64,000 bases of DNA from Epilithonimonas sp. JDS (GCF_021261315.1 NZ_JAJSAX010000001.1:930001-994000), one strand, 5' to 3'; counted from the first letter of the stretch, positions 53,976-62,115 are shown. Program-made: numbers and translations. The notes: generated by a model from the sequence alone, not told the origin.

Positions 53976-54512
53976 ATGGCGTCAGCAGAACTCATCCACA
54001 AACTAGAACAAACCATAGAAAACATCCCAGATTTCCCAATTCCGGGAATCCAATTCAAAGATATCTGTCCCATTTTCCTTCAGCCAAAACTATATGAAGA
54101 AGTGATTGCAGACCTTGCAGAGTTCAGCCGTGGAAAAATTGACGTCGTTTGCGGAATCGAAAGCCGCGGTTATCTTTTCGGAATTGCAATCGCTGTCGCT
54201 CTGGATGTTCCTTTTGTACTAATCAGAAAAGCAGGAAAATTGCCGCCGCCATTCATCAGTGAAAAATACGACCTCGAATATGGCTCAGCAGAAATCGAGA
54301 TGAAAACCGGACACTTAAAAGAAGGTCAACGCGTTCTAATTCACGACGACCTTTTGGCAACCGGCGGAACAACAGAAGCTGCCGCGAAATTAGTAGCAAA
54401 GCAAGGTGCAATCCCGACACAATTCAGTTTTTTGATTGATTTAAAAGATCTGAATGGCGAAGAGAGATTGTCAAAATTTGGGGCAGAAGTCTATTCTATC
54501 CTCAATTATTAA
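53976..54512 (+). CDS. apt: Adenine phosphoribosyltransferase
   Basis: A 178-residue APRTase, converting adenine plus PRPP to AMP (purine salvage). Family blocks: IPDFPIPGIQFKDICPIF, CGIESRGYLFG, the PRPP-binding VLIHDDLLATGGT and FVLIRKAGKLPP. Complete. A consensus promoter for the next gene begins just after it. Confidence 0.95.
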   Translation: MASAELIHKLEQTIENIPDFPIPGIQFKDICPIFLQPKLYEEVIADLAEFSRGKIDVVCGIESRGYLFGIAIAVALDVPFVLIRKAGKLPPPFISEKYDLEYGSAEIEMKTGHLKEGQRVLIHDDLLATGGTTEAAAKLVAKQGAIPTQFSFLIDLKDLNGEERLSKFGAEVYSILNY

Positions 54513-54537
54513 AGAATTTTCGTACTAAAAAAGAATT

Positions 54538-54568
54538 TTTGCAAATCAAAACTAAAACATTAAATTTG
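54538..54568 (+). promoter_or_regulatory. Promoter of the TPR-like membrane protein gene
   Basis: TTTG (54538-54541), exactly 19 nt, TAAATTTG (54561-54568): perfect consensus. The expected start is ~15 nt before the ATG at 54590. Confidence 0.75.
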
Positions 54569-54589
54569 CACTTCATTTACTAAAAAATT

Positions 54590-55294
54590 ATGGCAGATCT
54601 ACATAACAAAAAAAACGAACAAGAAGGAAAAGAAACTGTTGAATTCTTCAAAGATCTTGATAAGGAAGCACTTAACATCGAAGGCTTTTTGGAAAAAAAT
54701 GCTAGAACATTAAGCATTGGTTTCGGTATTTTGATCGTTGCAGTTTTAGGCTGGTTCGGTTATCAGCAGTTCATTCTTGGTCCAAAAAACGAAGAAGCTA
54801 CAAAAAGCTACCTTTCTGCTCAGAAGAATTTGGCAGAAGGAAAGGAAGACCTGGCTCTTGGTGGAAAATCTGTTGCAAACCCAGGATTCTTGGGAACGTT
54901 TGACCAATACGGAAGTACAAAAGCTGGTAAATTGGCAGCTTACAACGCTGGATTGATCGAGTTCAAAAAAGGAAACTATCAAAAAGCTTACGATTTATTG
55001 GACAAATTCAGTTCTGGGAACAAAGTTTTGGTGGCGCTTAAATATGGTGCGATGGCAGACTGTCTTTCTAACCTGAACAAAAGCGACGATGCGCTGGCAA
55101 TGGCAGACAAAGCTTCTTCTGCTTCAGACGATGCTTACACTTCTTACTATTTCACAAAGAAAGCAGGAATGTTGGCTTTGGCACTTAAGAAAAACGCAGA
55201 TGCTAAAAAATATTTCGCGGCGATCGACGAGAAATATCAGGATTATGACAACGGTCAATCCGATGCATTTATCGAAATGACAAAATATTATTAA
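54590..55294 (+). CDS. Membrane-anchored tetratricopeptide (YfgM-like) protein
   Basis: A 234-residue protein: cytosolic N-terminus, one membrane helix (~42-60, IGFGILIVAVLGWFGYQQFI), then TPR-like helical pairs in the periplasm (AKNLAEGKEDL, NAGLIEFKKGNYQKAYDLLD, KYGAMADCLSNLNKSDDALA, FFTKKAGMLALALKKNADAK). The layout resembles YfgM, an ancillary translocon chaperone. It precedes ribH by 13 nt and is likely cotranscribed. Confidence 0.75.
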   Translation: MADLHNKKNEQEGKETVEFFKDLDKEALNIEGFLEKNARTLSIGFGILIVAVLGWFGYQQFILGPKNEEATKSYLSAQKNLAEGKEDLALGGKSVANPGFLGTFDQYGSTKAGKLAAYNAGLIEFKKGNYQKAYDLLDKFSSGNKVLVALKYGAMADCLSNLNKSDDALAMADKASSASDDAYTSYYFTKKAGMLALALKKNADAKKYFAAIDEKYQDYDNGQSDAFIEMTKYY

Positions 55295-55307
55295 AATATA
55301 AAAAAAT

Positions 55308-55793
55308 ATGGCTACTGTAAATCTTTCAGATTACAAACCGCTCAACATTTCCAATGCCGATGAATATTCAATCGGCATTGTTGTTTCTGAGTGGAACGAC
55401 TTCATCACCTACAACCTTCGAAACGGTGCGCTTGACACTTTAAAAGCCGAAGGAATCAAGGAAGAAAACATTCAAATCTATTACGTTCCCGGCGCATTCG
55501 AATTGAGTTTTGCAACGATGAAACTTTGTCGTTCCGGCAAATTTGCAGCAGTGATTGCGATTGGAAACGTTATCCGTGGAGAAACGCCACACTTCGAATT
55601 CGTCTGTTCCGGTGTGACACAAGGCATCAAAGACTGTAATATTTTGACCGACACACCAGCTATTTTCTGCGTATTGACAGACGACAACAAAGAACAATCC
55701 ATCGCAAGAAGCGGCGGAAGTCTTGGCAACAAAGGAGTCGAAGCAGCAGTTACGGCATTAAAAATGATAGACTTCAACAACAAATCAAATTAA
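55308..55793 (+). CDS. ribH: 6,7-dimethyl-8-ribityllumazine synthase
   Basis: A 161-residue lumazine synthase, the penultimate step of riboflavin synthesis. Signatures: VVSEWNDFITYNLRNGAL, VPGAFELSFATMKL, the catalytic His block NVIRGETPHFEFVCSG and the phosphate site IFCVLTDDNKEQSIAR. Complete. The copy C repeat follows directly downstream. Confidence 0.95.
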   Translation: MATVNLSDYKPLNISNADEYSIGIVVSEWNDFITYNLRNGALDTLKAEGIKEENIQIYYVPGAFELSFATMKLCRSGKFAAVIAIGNVIRGETPHFEFVCSGVTQGIKDCNILTDTPAIFCVLTDDNKEQSIARSGGSLGNKGVEAAVTALKMIDFNNKSN

Positions 55794-55811
55794 AATTTCC
55801 TGATTGTAGAT

Positions 55812-55928
55812 TTTTAGTAGCCGGGAACCTGCTGTCCACTGTATCTTTTTTGTTTTTATCACGTTTGTCATTTCAAATTATTGAGTTGTCAAAAAAACAA
55901 AAAAGGATGCCGTTCCCATCAGGGCTAT
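55812..55928 (-). repeat. Structured dispersed element, copy C
   Basis: On the minus strand: TAGCC (5' outer stem) ... GGCTA (3' outer stem); inner stem CTTTTTTGTTTTT/AAAAACAAAAAAG (13 bp); conserved CTGATGGGAACGGCATCC and AGTGGACAGCAGG blocks; tail CTAAAAATC. It is opposed in orientation to copy D at 62029. It occupies most of the gap between ribH and the metallopeptidase gene. Confidence 0.75.
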
Positions 55929-55999
55929 TGATAAATCTCGTTCCAAAAAAAATTCATTAATATCAAAAAGAAATTATTAATTTTAATAAAAATAAAAAC

Positions 56000-56845
56000 A
56001 TGAAATGGACAAACGATAGAAGTGACAACGTAGACGACAGAAGAGGCTCCGGCGGCGGTGGCGGAATGCTGGTTGGCGGCGGACTGGGAACAATCATCGT
56101 AGCTGCGATTGTTTTCTTCCTTGGTGGCGATCCATCGGCAATCCTTAATAACAGCGGTTCCCAACAACAAACCGAACAAAGAGACCTCACCAAAGAAGAA
56201 CTCAACATCCGCGAATTTGTGCAGATGCTGACCAAAGAAAACGAACAAACCTGGGACAAAGTCTTTCAGGAAAACGGAATCCAATTTCAGCCTGCCAAAG
56301 TGGTTCTCTTCGAAAATGGGACACAATCCGGTTGCGGACCTGCACAGTCCGAAATGGGACCATTCTATTGCCCGGCAGACCAAACCATCTATATGGATAT
56401 GAGTTTCTTCAATGAACTTCAACAGAAATTTGGAGCAAAGGTTGGAGAATTCACGGTCGCCTATGTTCTCGGTCACGAATATGGACATCACATTCAAACC
56501 TTATTGGGAACCACTCAAAAAGTCAATCAACTAAGAGGAAGATATTCTGAATCTGAAATGAACAAGGTTTCAGTAGCTACAGAATTACAAGCTGATTTCT
56601 ACGCTGGACTTTGGGCAAAACAAACGGACAATCGTGAAAAGTTCTTAGAACCAGGCGACATTCAGGAAGCGATGAGCGCAGCCGCAGCAGTTGGCGATGA
56701 TAACATCCAGAAAAGAGGACAAGGCTACGTGAATCAGGAAAGCTTCACACACGGTTCTTCCGCACAGAGAGAAGAATGGTTTATGAAAGGTTATAATACC
56801 GGCGACATCAGACAAGGTGATACTTTCAATGCGCTTTTGAGATAA
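56000..56845 (+). CDS. Neutral zinc metallopeptidase (KPN_02809 family)
   Basis: A 281-residue membrane-anchored metallopeptidase. Basic, Gly-rich N-terminus, one hydrophobic helix (GGLGTIIVAAIVFFLGG, ~27-44), and the HExxH zinc motif HEYGHH at residues 159-164. A third-ligand Glu is likely in ELQADFYAGLWA. The C-terminal SSAQREEWFMKGYNTGDI is typical of the family. Substrate unknown. It follows the copy C element and ends at a terminator. Confidence 0.85.
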   Translation: MKWTNDRSDNVDDRRGSGGGGGMLVGGGLGTIIVAAIVFFLGGDPSAILNNSGSQQQTEQRDLTKEELNIREFVQMLTKENEQTWDKVFQENGIQFQPAKVVLFENGTQSGCGPAQSEMGPFYCPADQTIYMDMSFFNELQQKFGAKVGEFTVAYVLGHEYGHHIQTLLGTTQKVNQLRGRYSESEMNKVSVATELQADFYAGLWAKQTDNREKFLEPGDIQEAMSAAAAVGDDNIQKRGQGYVNQESFTHGSSAQREEWFMKGYNTGDIRQGDTFNALLR

Positions 56846-56864
56846 GATTTAAAGAAATATTCTA

Positions 56865-56903
56865 AAAAAAATAACAGGCAAATGATTGTCTGTTATTTTT
56901 TTA
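56865..56903 (+). terminator. Terminator after the metallopeptidase gene
   Basis: AATAACAG...CTGTTATT stem with partially paired interior and a run of T at the end. Confidence 0.7.
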
Positions 56904-56935
56904 TCTACTTCTGAAAAATTTTGGATATAAAACAA

Positions 56936-56969
56936 AAAACACTGAAAATCAACAGATTAACAGTGTTTT
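56936..56969 (-). terminator. Terminator of the tRNA operon
   Basis: AAAACACTG/CAGTGTTTT stem; on the minus strand it directly follows the last tRNA (3' end at 56973) and ends in T. Confidence 0.75.
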
Positions 56970-56972
56970 CAG

Positions 56973-57056
56973 TACCCCAGACGGGACTTGAACCCGTACG
57001 TCCTTACGGACACAGGATTTTAAGTCCTGCGTGTCTACCAGTTCCACCACCAGGGC
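56973..57056 (-). tRNA. tRNA-Leu (UAA)
   Basis: 84-nt class II tRNA with long variable arm. Anticodon loop CTTAAAA with anticodon UAA, GGTTCAAGTCCC T-loop arm, acceptor stem GCCCTGG/CTGGGGT (with wobble pairs). The 3' CCA is not encoded. Last of three tRNAs transcribed leftward. Confidence 0.95.
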
Positions 57057-57061
57057 AACGG

Positions 57062-57137
<76 letters not shown>

Positions 57138-57176
57138 ATAAAAAAAATTCCTAATTGCTTAGAAATTTTTTCATTG

Positions 57177-57258
57177 TGCGGATGAAGGGACTCGAACCCC
57201 CACGCGGTGAAGCACCAGATCCTAAGTCTGGCATGGCTACCAATTACATCACATCCGC
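57177..57258 (-). tRNA. tRNA-Leu (UAG)
   Basis: 82-nt class II tRNA. Acceptor stem GCGGATG/CATCCGC, anticodon stem-loop CCAGACTTAGGATCTGG with UAG, long variable arm, T-arm GGGGTTCGAGTCCC. First gene of the tRNA operon. Confidence 0.95.
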
Positions 57259-57298
57259 ATTATTATTAAGAACTTCTTTTCTTTCGTTTTGGTGAGTG

Positions 57299-57330
57299 CA
57301 AATATAGAACCTTTTCACATTACCTCCAAA
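57299..57330 (-). promoter_or_regulatory. Promoter of the tRNA operon
   Basis: Minus strand: TTTG (57327-57330), 20 nt, TATATTTG (57299-57306). Exact Bacteroidetes consensus, about 40 nt before the first tRNA. Confidence 0.75.
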
Positions 57331-57371
57331 ATTATTTCAATATTTTTTTAAAGTTTTTTGACCTGCTGTTT

Positions 57372-57403
57372 TTTGAATAACATCAATACTTTTATTACCT
57401 TTA
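57372..57403 (+). promoter_or_regulatory. Promoter of the DUF3127 gene
   Basis: TTTG (57372-57375), 20 nt, TACCTTTA (57396-57403), one base from TAnnTTTG. This placement supports the ATG at 57427. Confidence 0.6.
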
Positions 57404-57426
57404 CAGACTTAAAACATTTACGAGAC

Positions 57427-57807
57427 ATGGAATTAACAGGAACAATCAAGAAGATTTCTGATTTACAAACATTTGCAAGCGGATTTCAAAAAAAAGAACT
57501 CGTTCTTTTGACTGAAGAACAGTATCCACAACCAATTAATATCGAATTTACCCAAGATAAAGTTGATTTGCTGAACGCATACAAAGTTGGAGATAGCGTA
57601 AAAGTTCATATCAATATCAGAGGAAGAGAGTGGACAAGTCCTCAAGGTGAAGTAAAGTACTTTAACTCTATCGTAGGATGGAGAATGGAAAAAGGCGGTG
57701 CTTCCGATTTCAACGAGCCTACTCAAGCAACTCCAAGTCAAGGTCAACCAGCTGCTGAGAACAAGAACGTTTTCGCAGAGGACGAAGATGACGATTTGCC
57801 ATTCTAA
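57427..57807 (+). CDS. DUF3127 protein
   Basis: A 126-residue protein with a DUF3127 OB-like domain (GTIKKISDLQTFASGFQKKE, QPINIEFTQDKVDLLNAYKV, GDSVKVHINIRGREW) and an acidic disordered tail ending EDEDDDLPF. This end resembles that of single-stranded DNA-binding proteins, whose acidic tip binds partner proteins. A ssDNA/partner-binding role is suggestive but not proved. Translation starts at 57427; the longer upstream frame overlaps the promoter. Confidence 0.75.
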   Translation: MELTGTIKKISDLQTFASGFQKKELVLLTEEQYPQPINIEFTQDKVDLLNAYKVGDSVKVHINIRGREWTSPQGEVKYFNSIVGWRMEKGGASDFNEPTQATPSQGQPAAENKNVFAEDEDDDLPF

Positions 57808-57831
57808 GATTTTTAGAATCAATCTATAATA

Positions 57832-57871
57832 AATCCCTGCATTTTTGATAAAAGATGCAGGGATTCTTTTT
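57832..57871 (+). terminator. Terminator after the DUF3127 gene
   Basis: Perfect 11-bp stem AATCCCTGCAT/ATGCAGGGATT with a 12-nt loop, then CTTTTT. Confidence 0.8.
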
Positions 57872-57894
57872 ATATTTCAACTTTGAAATCGTCT

Positions 57895-58698
57895 ATGGAA
57901 ATCCTTAAAATCATCGAACCCAAAACTTCAAAAGTTCCCATCATCATTAGCGTTCCTCACGCAGGCACTTTCATTCCGGAAGATATCAAGTCTAAGATGA
58001 ATCCTGAATTGTCTGATAAGTTGGACGACACAGACTGGTTCATCGATAAGCTTTATGGTTTTGCAACTGACTTGGGAATTACAATTATCATAGCCAATTA
58101 TAGCAGATGGGTTGTCGATTTAAATAGAAATCCAGAAAACAAACCGCTTTACAATGATGGACGAGTGATTACGGATGTTGTGACGGTGACGGATTTTAAT
58201 GGAAATCAGATTTATAAAGATAATTACATTCCGGATTCTGAAGAAGTTTCCAGACGCGTTGAATTGTATCACAAACCTTACCACGAGAAATTGGATGAAC
58301 TTTTACAACAAACAAAAGCTGAATTTGGGAAAGTTTTGTTGTTTGATGCACATTCGATAAGGAAATCTGTTCCTGGAATTCGTTCTGAGGATTTTCCGGA
58401 TTTGATTTTGGGTGATAATGATGAAACGTCTGCAAGTTCTAAATTGATTAAAACTACAACTGATTCTTTGCAAAATAAAGGTTACGATTTTTCTCACAAT
58501 CATCCTTTTAAAGGTGGTTACATCACAAGAAGTTTTGGAAAACCTGAAGAAAATATTCACGCTTTGCAACTGGAAATGTGCAAGACGAATTATATGGATG
58601 GTTCGGAAATGAATTATGATGAGACTAATGTGGAGAGAATTCAAGTGGTTTTGAAAGATATGTTTTTGAAACTGATTGAAGCAATTGATAAAGTTTAA
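57895..58698 (+). CDS. hutG: N-formylglutamate amidohydrolase (HutG type)
   Basis: A 267-residue N-formylglutamate deformylase/FGase family enzyme, the last step of the five-step histidine route (N-formyl-L-glutamate to glutamate and formate). Family features: IISVPHAGTFIPEDI (zinc-binding His near the N-terminus), DDTDWFIDKLYGF, YSRWVVDLNRNPEN, LLFDAHSI and HNHPFKGGYITRSFG. I take the ATG at 57895. The gene is followed by repeat elements and hutF, the previous step. Confidence 0.88.
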   Translation: MEILKIIEPKTSKVPIIISVPHAGTFIPEDIKSKMNPELSDKLDDTDWFIDKLYGFATDLGITIIIANYSRWVVDLNRNPENKPLYNDGRVITDVVTVTDFNGNQIYKDNYIPDSEEVSRRVELYHKPYHEKLDELLQQTKAEFGKVLLFDAHSIRKSVPGIRSEDFPDLILGDNDETSASSKLIKTTTDSLQNKGYDFSHNHPFKGGYITRSFGKPEENIHALQLEMCKTNYMDGSEMNYDETNVERIQVVLKDMFLKLIEAIDKV

Positions 58699-58702
58699 AT
58701 TC

Positions 58703-58731
58703 CCGCCGATTTAGCAAATTTTGCAGATTTG
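58703..58731 (+). repeat. GCAGATTT-type repeat fragment
   Basis: CGCCGATTTAGCAAATTTTG then CAGATTT: 9-nt units like those of the inverted repeat at 60332-60408. It sits just before the structured element at 58787. Confidence 0.4.
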
Positions 58732-58786
58732 AACAGGATTGAAAACAGACCTTCTTTTTATCTTGAAGTTTGTTTTACACTGAAAA

Positions 58787-58900
58787 CTGCAGCCCGACTT
58801 GAACGGAAATCCTTTTTTGCGTGGTCTTGCGTTCTACTGAACTGGAAAAATTCTGCAAAAAAGATTGGGAGTGGAAGGCGGAAAAGCTGCCCAAATAATA
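58787..58900 (+). repeat. Structured dispersed element, copy B (long form)
   Basis: Outer stem GCAGC (58789-58793)/GCTGC (58886-58890). Inner stem CTTTTTTGC/GCAAAAAAG. Conserved CCGACTTGAACGG and GGGAGTGGAAGGCGG blocks, and a CCAAATAATA tail. The copy lies in the 261-nt gap between hutG and hutF, making the hutF upstream region largely repeat-derived. Confidence 0.75.
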
Positions 58901-58959
58901 AAAAATGGCTTCGAGAGCCTCAGCCTGACAAATTAAATACAAATACTATTATTTATAAA

Positions 58960-60324
58960 ATGTACACATTCAAAGGATTACTGACCGAAAACGGATGGAT
59001 GGAAAATGCTTTTGTAAAGCTGGACCACGCCGGAAATATCTCCGAATTGAAAACCGTGGAAACATCCGAAGGCGAATATGTTGACGGCTATGTTTTGCCT
59101 GGATTTCAGAATGCGCATTCACACGCTTTTCAGTATGCGATGTGCGGTTTGGCAGAATATTTTGAAGGCTCGGAAGTTCCCGATGATTTCTGGAGCTGGC
59201 GCGATGCGATGTACAGAATTGCGTTGTCGCTTTCGCCGGAGCAAATGGAAGATGTGGCTGCGATGTTGTACGCAGAAATGTTGCGAAATGGTTATACATC
59301 GGTGGCAGAGTTCCAGTATGTGCATCACGATAAAGACGGAAAAGTTTATCAAAATCTCTCCGAAATGGGGGAAAGATTGGTTGCTGCCGCGAAAAGAGTT
59401 GGAATTAGAATCACCTTGATTCCGATGTTTTATCAAAAAGGGAATTTCGGGACGGAACCTTACGATTTGCAAAGGCGTTTTATCTCTAAAAATATTGAAG
59501 ATTATTATCAATTGCTGGAAGCTTCGAAGCAGTCGATAAAGTTTTATGATAAAGCTAATCTGGCGGTTGGTTCGCATTCTTTGAGAGCGGTTCAGAAAGA
59601 GGATTTGATTGAGTCTTCTTTGCTTGCGAAAGATTATCCGTTTCATATTCACATTGCGGAACAGTTGAAGGAAATCAAAGATTCTGTGGATTTTTACGGA
59701 AAAAGACCGGCGGAATGGCTTTTGGAAAACTGTGCCGTGGATGAAAATTTCAATTTGATTCATTGTACACACCTAGAAGATAATGAGGTTGAAGGCATTG
59801 CGAAATCTGGTGCGAACATCGTGCTTTGCCCATCAACAGAAGGGAATTTGGGTGATGGAAGATTCCGATTCAAAGATTATCAGAAGTTTGGTGGGAATTG
59901 GTCGATTGGAACAGACAGTCAGATTTGTGTGAATTCTTTGGAAGATTTGCGGATTCTGGATTACGGACAACGGATTTACACGCACAGACGCGATACTTTT
60001 TTCCAGCCAAATCTTGGTGACAGCGGCTTCAATGCTTTGAAGACGGCTTGGAAATCCGGACGGAAATCGATGGCTTTTGAGAATGAGAACTTCTTCAAGG
60101 TCGGACAAAGTTTTGATGCGGTTGTGATTGATGCGAAAGCGCCTTTGATTGCGACTTCTTCTCTTAAAAATCTTTGTAATACGATTGTTTATTCGTCTGA
60201 TTCTTCGCATCTTTTGGGAACTATCGTCGCTGGAAAATGGGTGGTAAGAAATGGAAAACACGAGCATTATGAAGATGTGCGACAAGGTTTTGTTAAATCC
60301 ATTAATGAAATTAAAATCCGATAA
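58960..60324 (+). CDS. hutF: Formimidoylglutamate deiminase (HutF)
   Basis: A 454-residue amidohydrolase-superfamily enzyme, converting N-formimino-L-glutamate to N-formyl-L-glutamate and ammonia. Zinc-site HSH in QNAHSHAFQY (~residue 50-59), FHIHIAEQ, HCTHLEDNEV and the Asp in SIGTDSQICVN. The start at 58960 (MYTFKGLL) is chosen because the longer open frame is repeat DNA. With hutG it forms the final two steps of histidine degradation; hutH, hutU and hutI are not here. Confidence 0.88.
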   Translation: MYTFKGLLTENGWMENAFVKLDHAGNISELKTVETSEGEYVDGYVLPGFQNAHSHAFQYAMCGLAEYFEGSEVPDDFWSWRDAMYRIALSLSPEQMEDVAAMLYAEMLRNGYTSVAEFQYVHHDKDGKVYQNLSEMGERLVAAAKRVGIRITLIPMFYQKGNFGTEPYDLQRRFISKNIEDYYQLLEASKQSIKFYDKANLAVGSHSLRAVQKEDLIESSLLAKDYPFHIHIAEQLKEIKDSVDFYGKRPAEWLLENCAVDENFNLIHCTHLEDNEVEGIAKSGANIVLCPSTEGNLGDGRFRFKDYQKFGGNWSIGTDSQICVNSLEDLRILDYGQRIYTHRRDTFFQPNLGDSGFNALKTAWKSGRKSMAFENENFFKVGQSFDAVVIDAKAPLIATSSLKNLCNTIVYSSDSSHLLGTIVAGKWVVRNGKHEHYEDVRQGFVKSINEIKIR

Positions 60325-60328
60325 ATTT

Positions 60329-60411
60329 AGCTCTCGCAGATTTTGCAAATTGAGCAAATTGAGCAAATTAAGTTTAAAAAATCTGCTAAATCTGCCAAAT
60401 ATGCGAGAAAT
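60329..60411. repeat. 29-bp-armed inverted repeat of 9-nt GCAAATT-type units
   Basis: Left arm TCTCGCAGATTTTGCAAATT... (60332-60360) and right arm ending ...AAATATGCGAGA (60380-60408) are reverse complements with about five mismatches. The left arm is a tandem of 9-nt units (GCAGATTTT, GCAAATTGA, GCAAATTGA). It occupies the gap between hutF and aat. Confidence 0.6.
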
Positions 60412-60435
60412 AAAATTAAAATATACTCTAAAAAA

Positions 60436-61083
60436 ATGTTTCGCTTAGACCCAGAAGATATTTCCTTTCCAGACCCGGAACTTTATGACCCAGATGGCGG
60501 ACTAATGGCGATTGGTGGCGATTTGAAACCGGAAAGACTTTGGTTCGCTTATCAATTGGGGCTTTTTCCTTGGTACAACAAGGGCGAAGAAATCCTTTGG
60601 TGGTGTCCGGACCCGAGATTTGTTTTGCTCCCGAATGAAATCAAAATCTCAAAATCGATGAAGAAAATCTTGCGAGATGACGTTTTTCAATTTACGGAAA
60701 ACCAGTGTTTTGAGGATGTGATGAGGAATTGCAAAATGGCGGAACGAAAAGACCAGGATGGAACGTGGATTAACGAAGAACTGATAGAATCGTTTGTGAA
60801 ACTTCATCAATTCGGGAAAGCGAAAAGTTTTGAAGTTTGGCAGAATGGCGAATTGGTTGGTGGTTTCTATGGCATTCAGGTCGGGAATGTGTTTTGCGGT
60901 GAAAGTATGTTTGCTAAGGTTTCTAACGCCTCCAAAGCTGGATTTATCCATTTCACAACCAAATATCAAAATGAATGGGAACTCATTGATTGTCAAATCC
61001 ATTCTGAACATTTGGAAAGTCTGGGCGCGAAAATGATTCCTAAAATCGATTATTTAAAAATCTTAAAACAACAAATCTCTTGA
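60436..61083 (+). CDS. aat: Leucyl/phenylalanyl-tRNA-protein transferase
   Basis: A 215-residue Aat, which adds Leu or Phe to N-terminal Lys or Arg of proteins (N-end rule degradation). Signature blocks: FPDPELYDPDGGLMAIGGDL, YQLGLFPWYNKGEEILWWCP, PDPRFVL, FVKLHQFGKAKSFEVWQNGE and GGFYGIQVGNVFCGESMFAK. I start at the ATG 60436; the upstream extension runs through the inverted repeat. The stop overlaps the next start codon. Confidence 0.92.
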   Translation: MFRLDPEDISFPDPELYDPDGGLMAIGGDLKPERLWFAYQLGLFPWYNKGEEILWWCPDPRFVLLPNEIKISKSMKKILRDDVFQFTENQCFEDVMRNCKMAERKDQDGTWINEELIESFVKLHQFGKAKSFEVWQNGELVGGFYGIQVGNVFCGESMFAKVSNASKAGFIHFTTKYQNEWELIDCQIHSEHLESLGAKMIPKIDYLKILKQQIS

Positions 61084-61961
61084 CAGCAGAAAAACAAAAA
61101 TGGGTTCTCCTGATTGCATTATCCTTAATTTGGGGCTCATCTTTTATATTGATAAAAAAATCACTGGAACACTTCAATCCCTATGAAGTCGGTGCTTTGC
61201 GGGTTTTGATTTCCGGAATGGTTCTGATGCCTTATGCTATTGCGAAAATAAAACTGTTTCCAAAACGACATTTGAAATGGCTCATCATTGCAGCATTCAC
61301 TGGAAGTTTCATTCCAATGTTTCTTTTCCCGATGGCGGAAACTGAAATCAGCAGCAGTATTGCCGGAATTATCAATTCTATGATGCCGATATTTGTTATT
61401 ATTGTGGGTTCTTTGGTTTGGAAATTCTCGACGACCAAACGGCAATTACTGGGTGTTCTGATAAGTTTTGTCGGTGCTTGTATCTTGGCTTTGGGAAGTG
61501 GCGAAAGTGGTGAAATCAAAATCTATCCGATTCTGTTATTGATTCTTGCGGTCCTGCTCTATGCGATTTGTACCACCACTATCAAGTCAAAACTGCACGA
61601 AGTTCCGGCGATTCTAATGTCGGCTTATGTCTTTTCATTTGTCTTGTTCCTGCCATCATTGATTGCTTTGATTTTTGCAGGCTTTTTCAAAGATTTGACG
61701 TTGAATCAAAGTACGTTGGAAGGATTGGGTTTTGTGGCGATATTATCGATTTTCGGGACGGGATTGGCGATGATGATGAATTATAAATTACTGAGCATTT
61801 CGACGCCTTTATTTGCTTCAACGGTAACTTTGTTGATGCCGATTGTCGCCATCATCTGGGGGATTTTGGATGGTGAGAAATTGACGACGCAGCAATCTGT
61901 TGGAGCTTTGGTCATTTTGGCCGGGTTGATATTTTTGAGGAGTAAGCCGAAGGTGGTTTGA
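61080..61961 (+). CDS. EamA/DMT-family transporter
   Basis: A 293-residue drug/metabolite transporter-type membrane protein with ten helices in two EamA halves (WVLLIALSLIWGSSFILIKK at the start; IYPILLLILAVLLYAICTTT starting the second half). The TTG start overlaps the aat stop by 4 nt. Such proteins export or import small metabolites; the substrate is unknown. Confidence 0.82.
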   Translation: MTAEKQKWVLLIALSLIWGSSFILIKKSLEHFNPYEVGALRVLISGMVLMPYAIAKIKLFPKRHLKWLIIAAFTGSFIPMFLFPMAETEISSSIAGIINSMMPIFVIIVGSLVWKFSTTKRQLLGVLISFVGACILALGSGESGEIKIYPILLLILAVLLYAICTTTIKSKLHEVPAILMSAYVFSFVLFLPSLIALIFAGFFKDLTLNQSTLEGLGFVAILSIFGTGLAMMMNYKLLSISTPLFASTVTLLMPIVAIIWGILDGEKLTTQQSVGALVILAGLIFLRSKPKVV

Positions 61962-62028
61962 TGAGATTCCTACGGAATGACATTATCGTGTTTTTAATCT
62001 TGAATGTTTGATTTGATGACAAGAACCA

Positions 62029-62112
62029 TAGCCCTGATTGCAACGGCATCCTTTTGTGATGAGGAACGAAGAGCAAAAGATATAGTGGAAAGCAGGTTCC
62101 CGGCTACTAAAA
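62029..62112 (+). repeat. Structured dispersed element, copy D (short inner stem)
   Basis: TAGCC (62029-62033)/GGCTA (62102-62106) outer stem; inner CTTTTG/CAAAAG; CTGATTGCAACGGCATCC and AGTGGAAAGCAGG blocks shared with copy C. Downstream of the EamA gene, on the plus strand, opposite to copy C. Confidence 0.75.
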
Positions 62113-62115
62113 GCG

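Noticed and set aside
55925-56497. 190-codon minus-strand frame opposite the metallopeptidase gene
   Set aside because: Antisense of a well-supported zinc metallopeptidase; the product is Cys/Phe/His-rich with no domain and no start context.
58729-58959. N-terminal extension of the hutF frame
   Set aside because: The extra 77 codons read through the structured repeat (copy B), and HutF homologues begin at the ATG at 58960.
60332-60408. Possible CRISPR-like array
   Set aside because: The 9-nt units have no spacers of constant length, and the whole forms two complementary arms. No cas genes are nearby.
60343-60435. N-terminal extension of the aat frame
   Set aside because: These codons translate the 9-nt inverted repeat; Aat proteins start with the MFRL...FPDP block at 60436.
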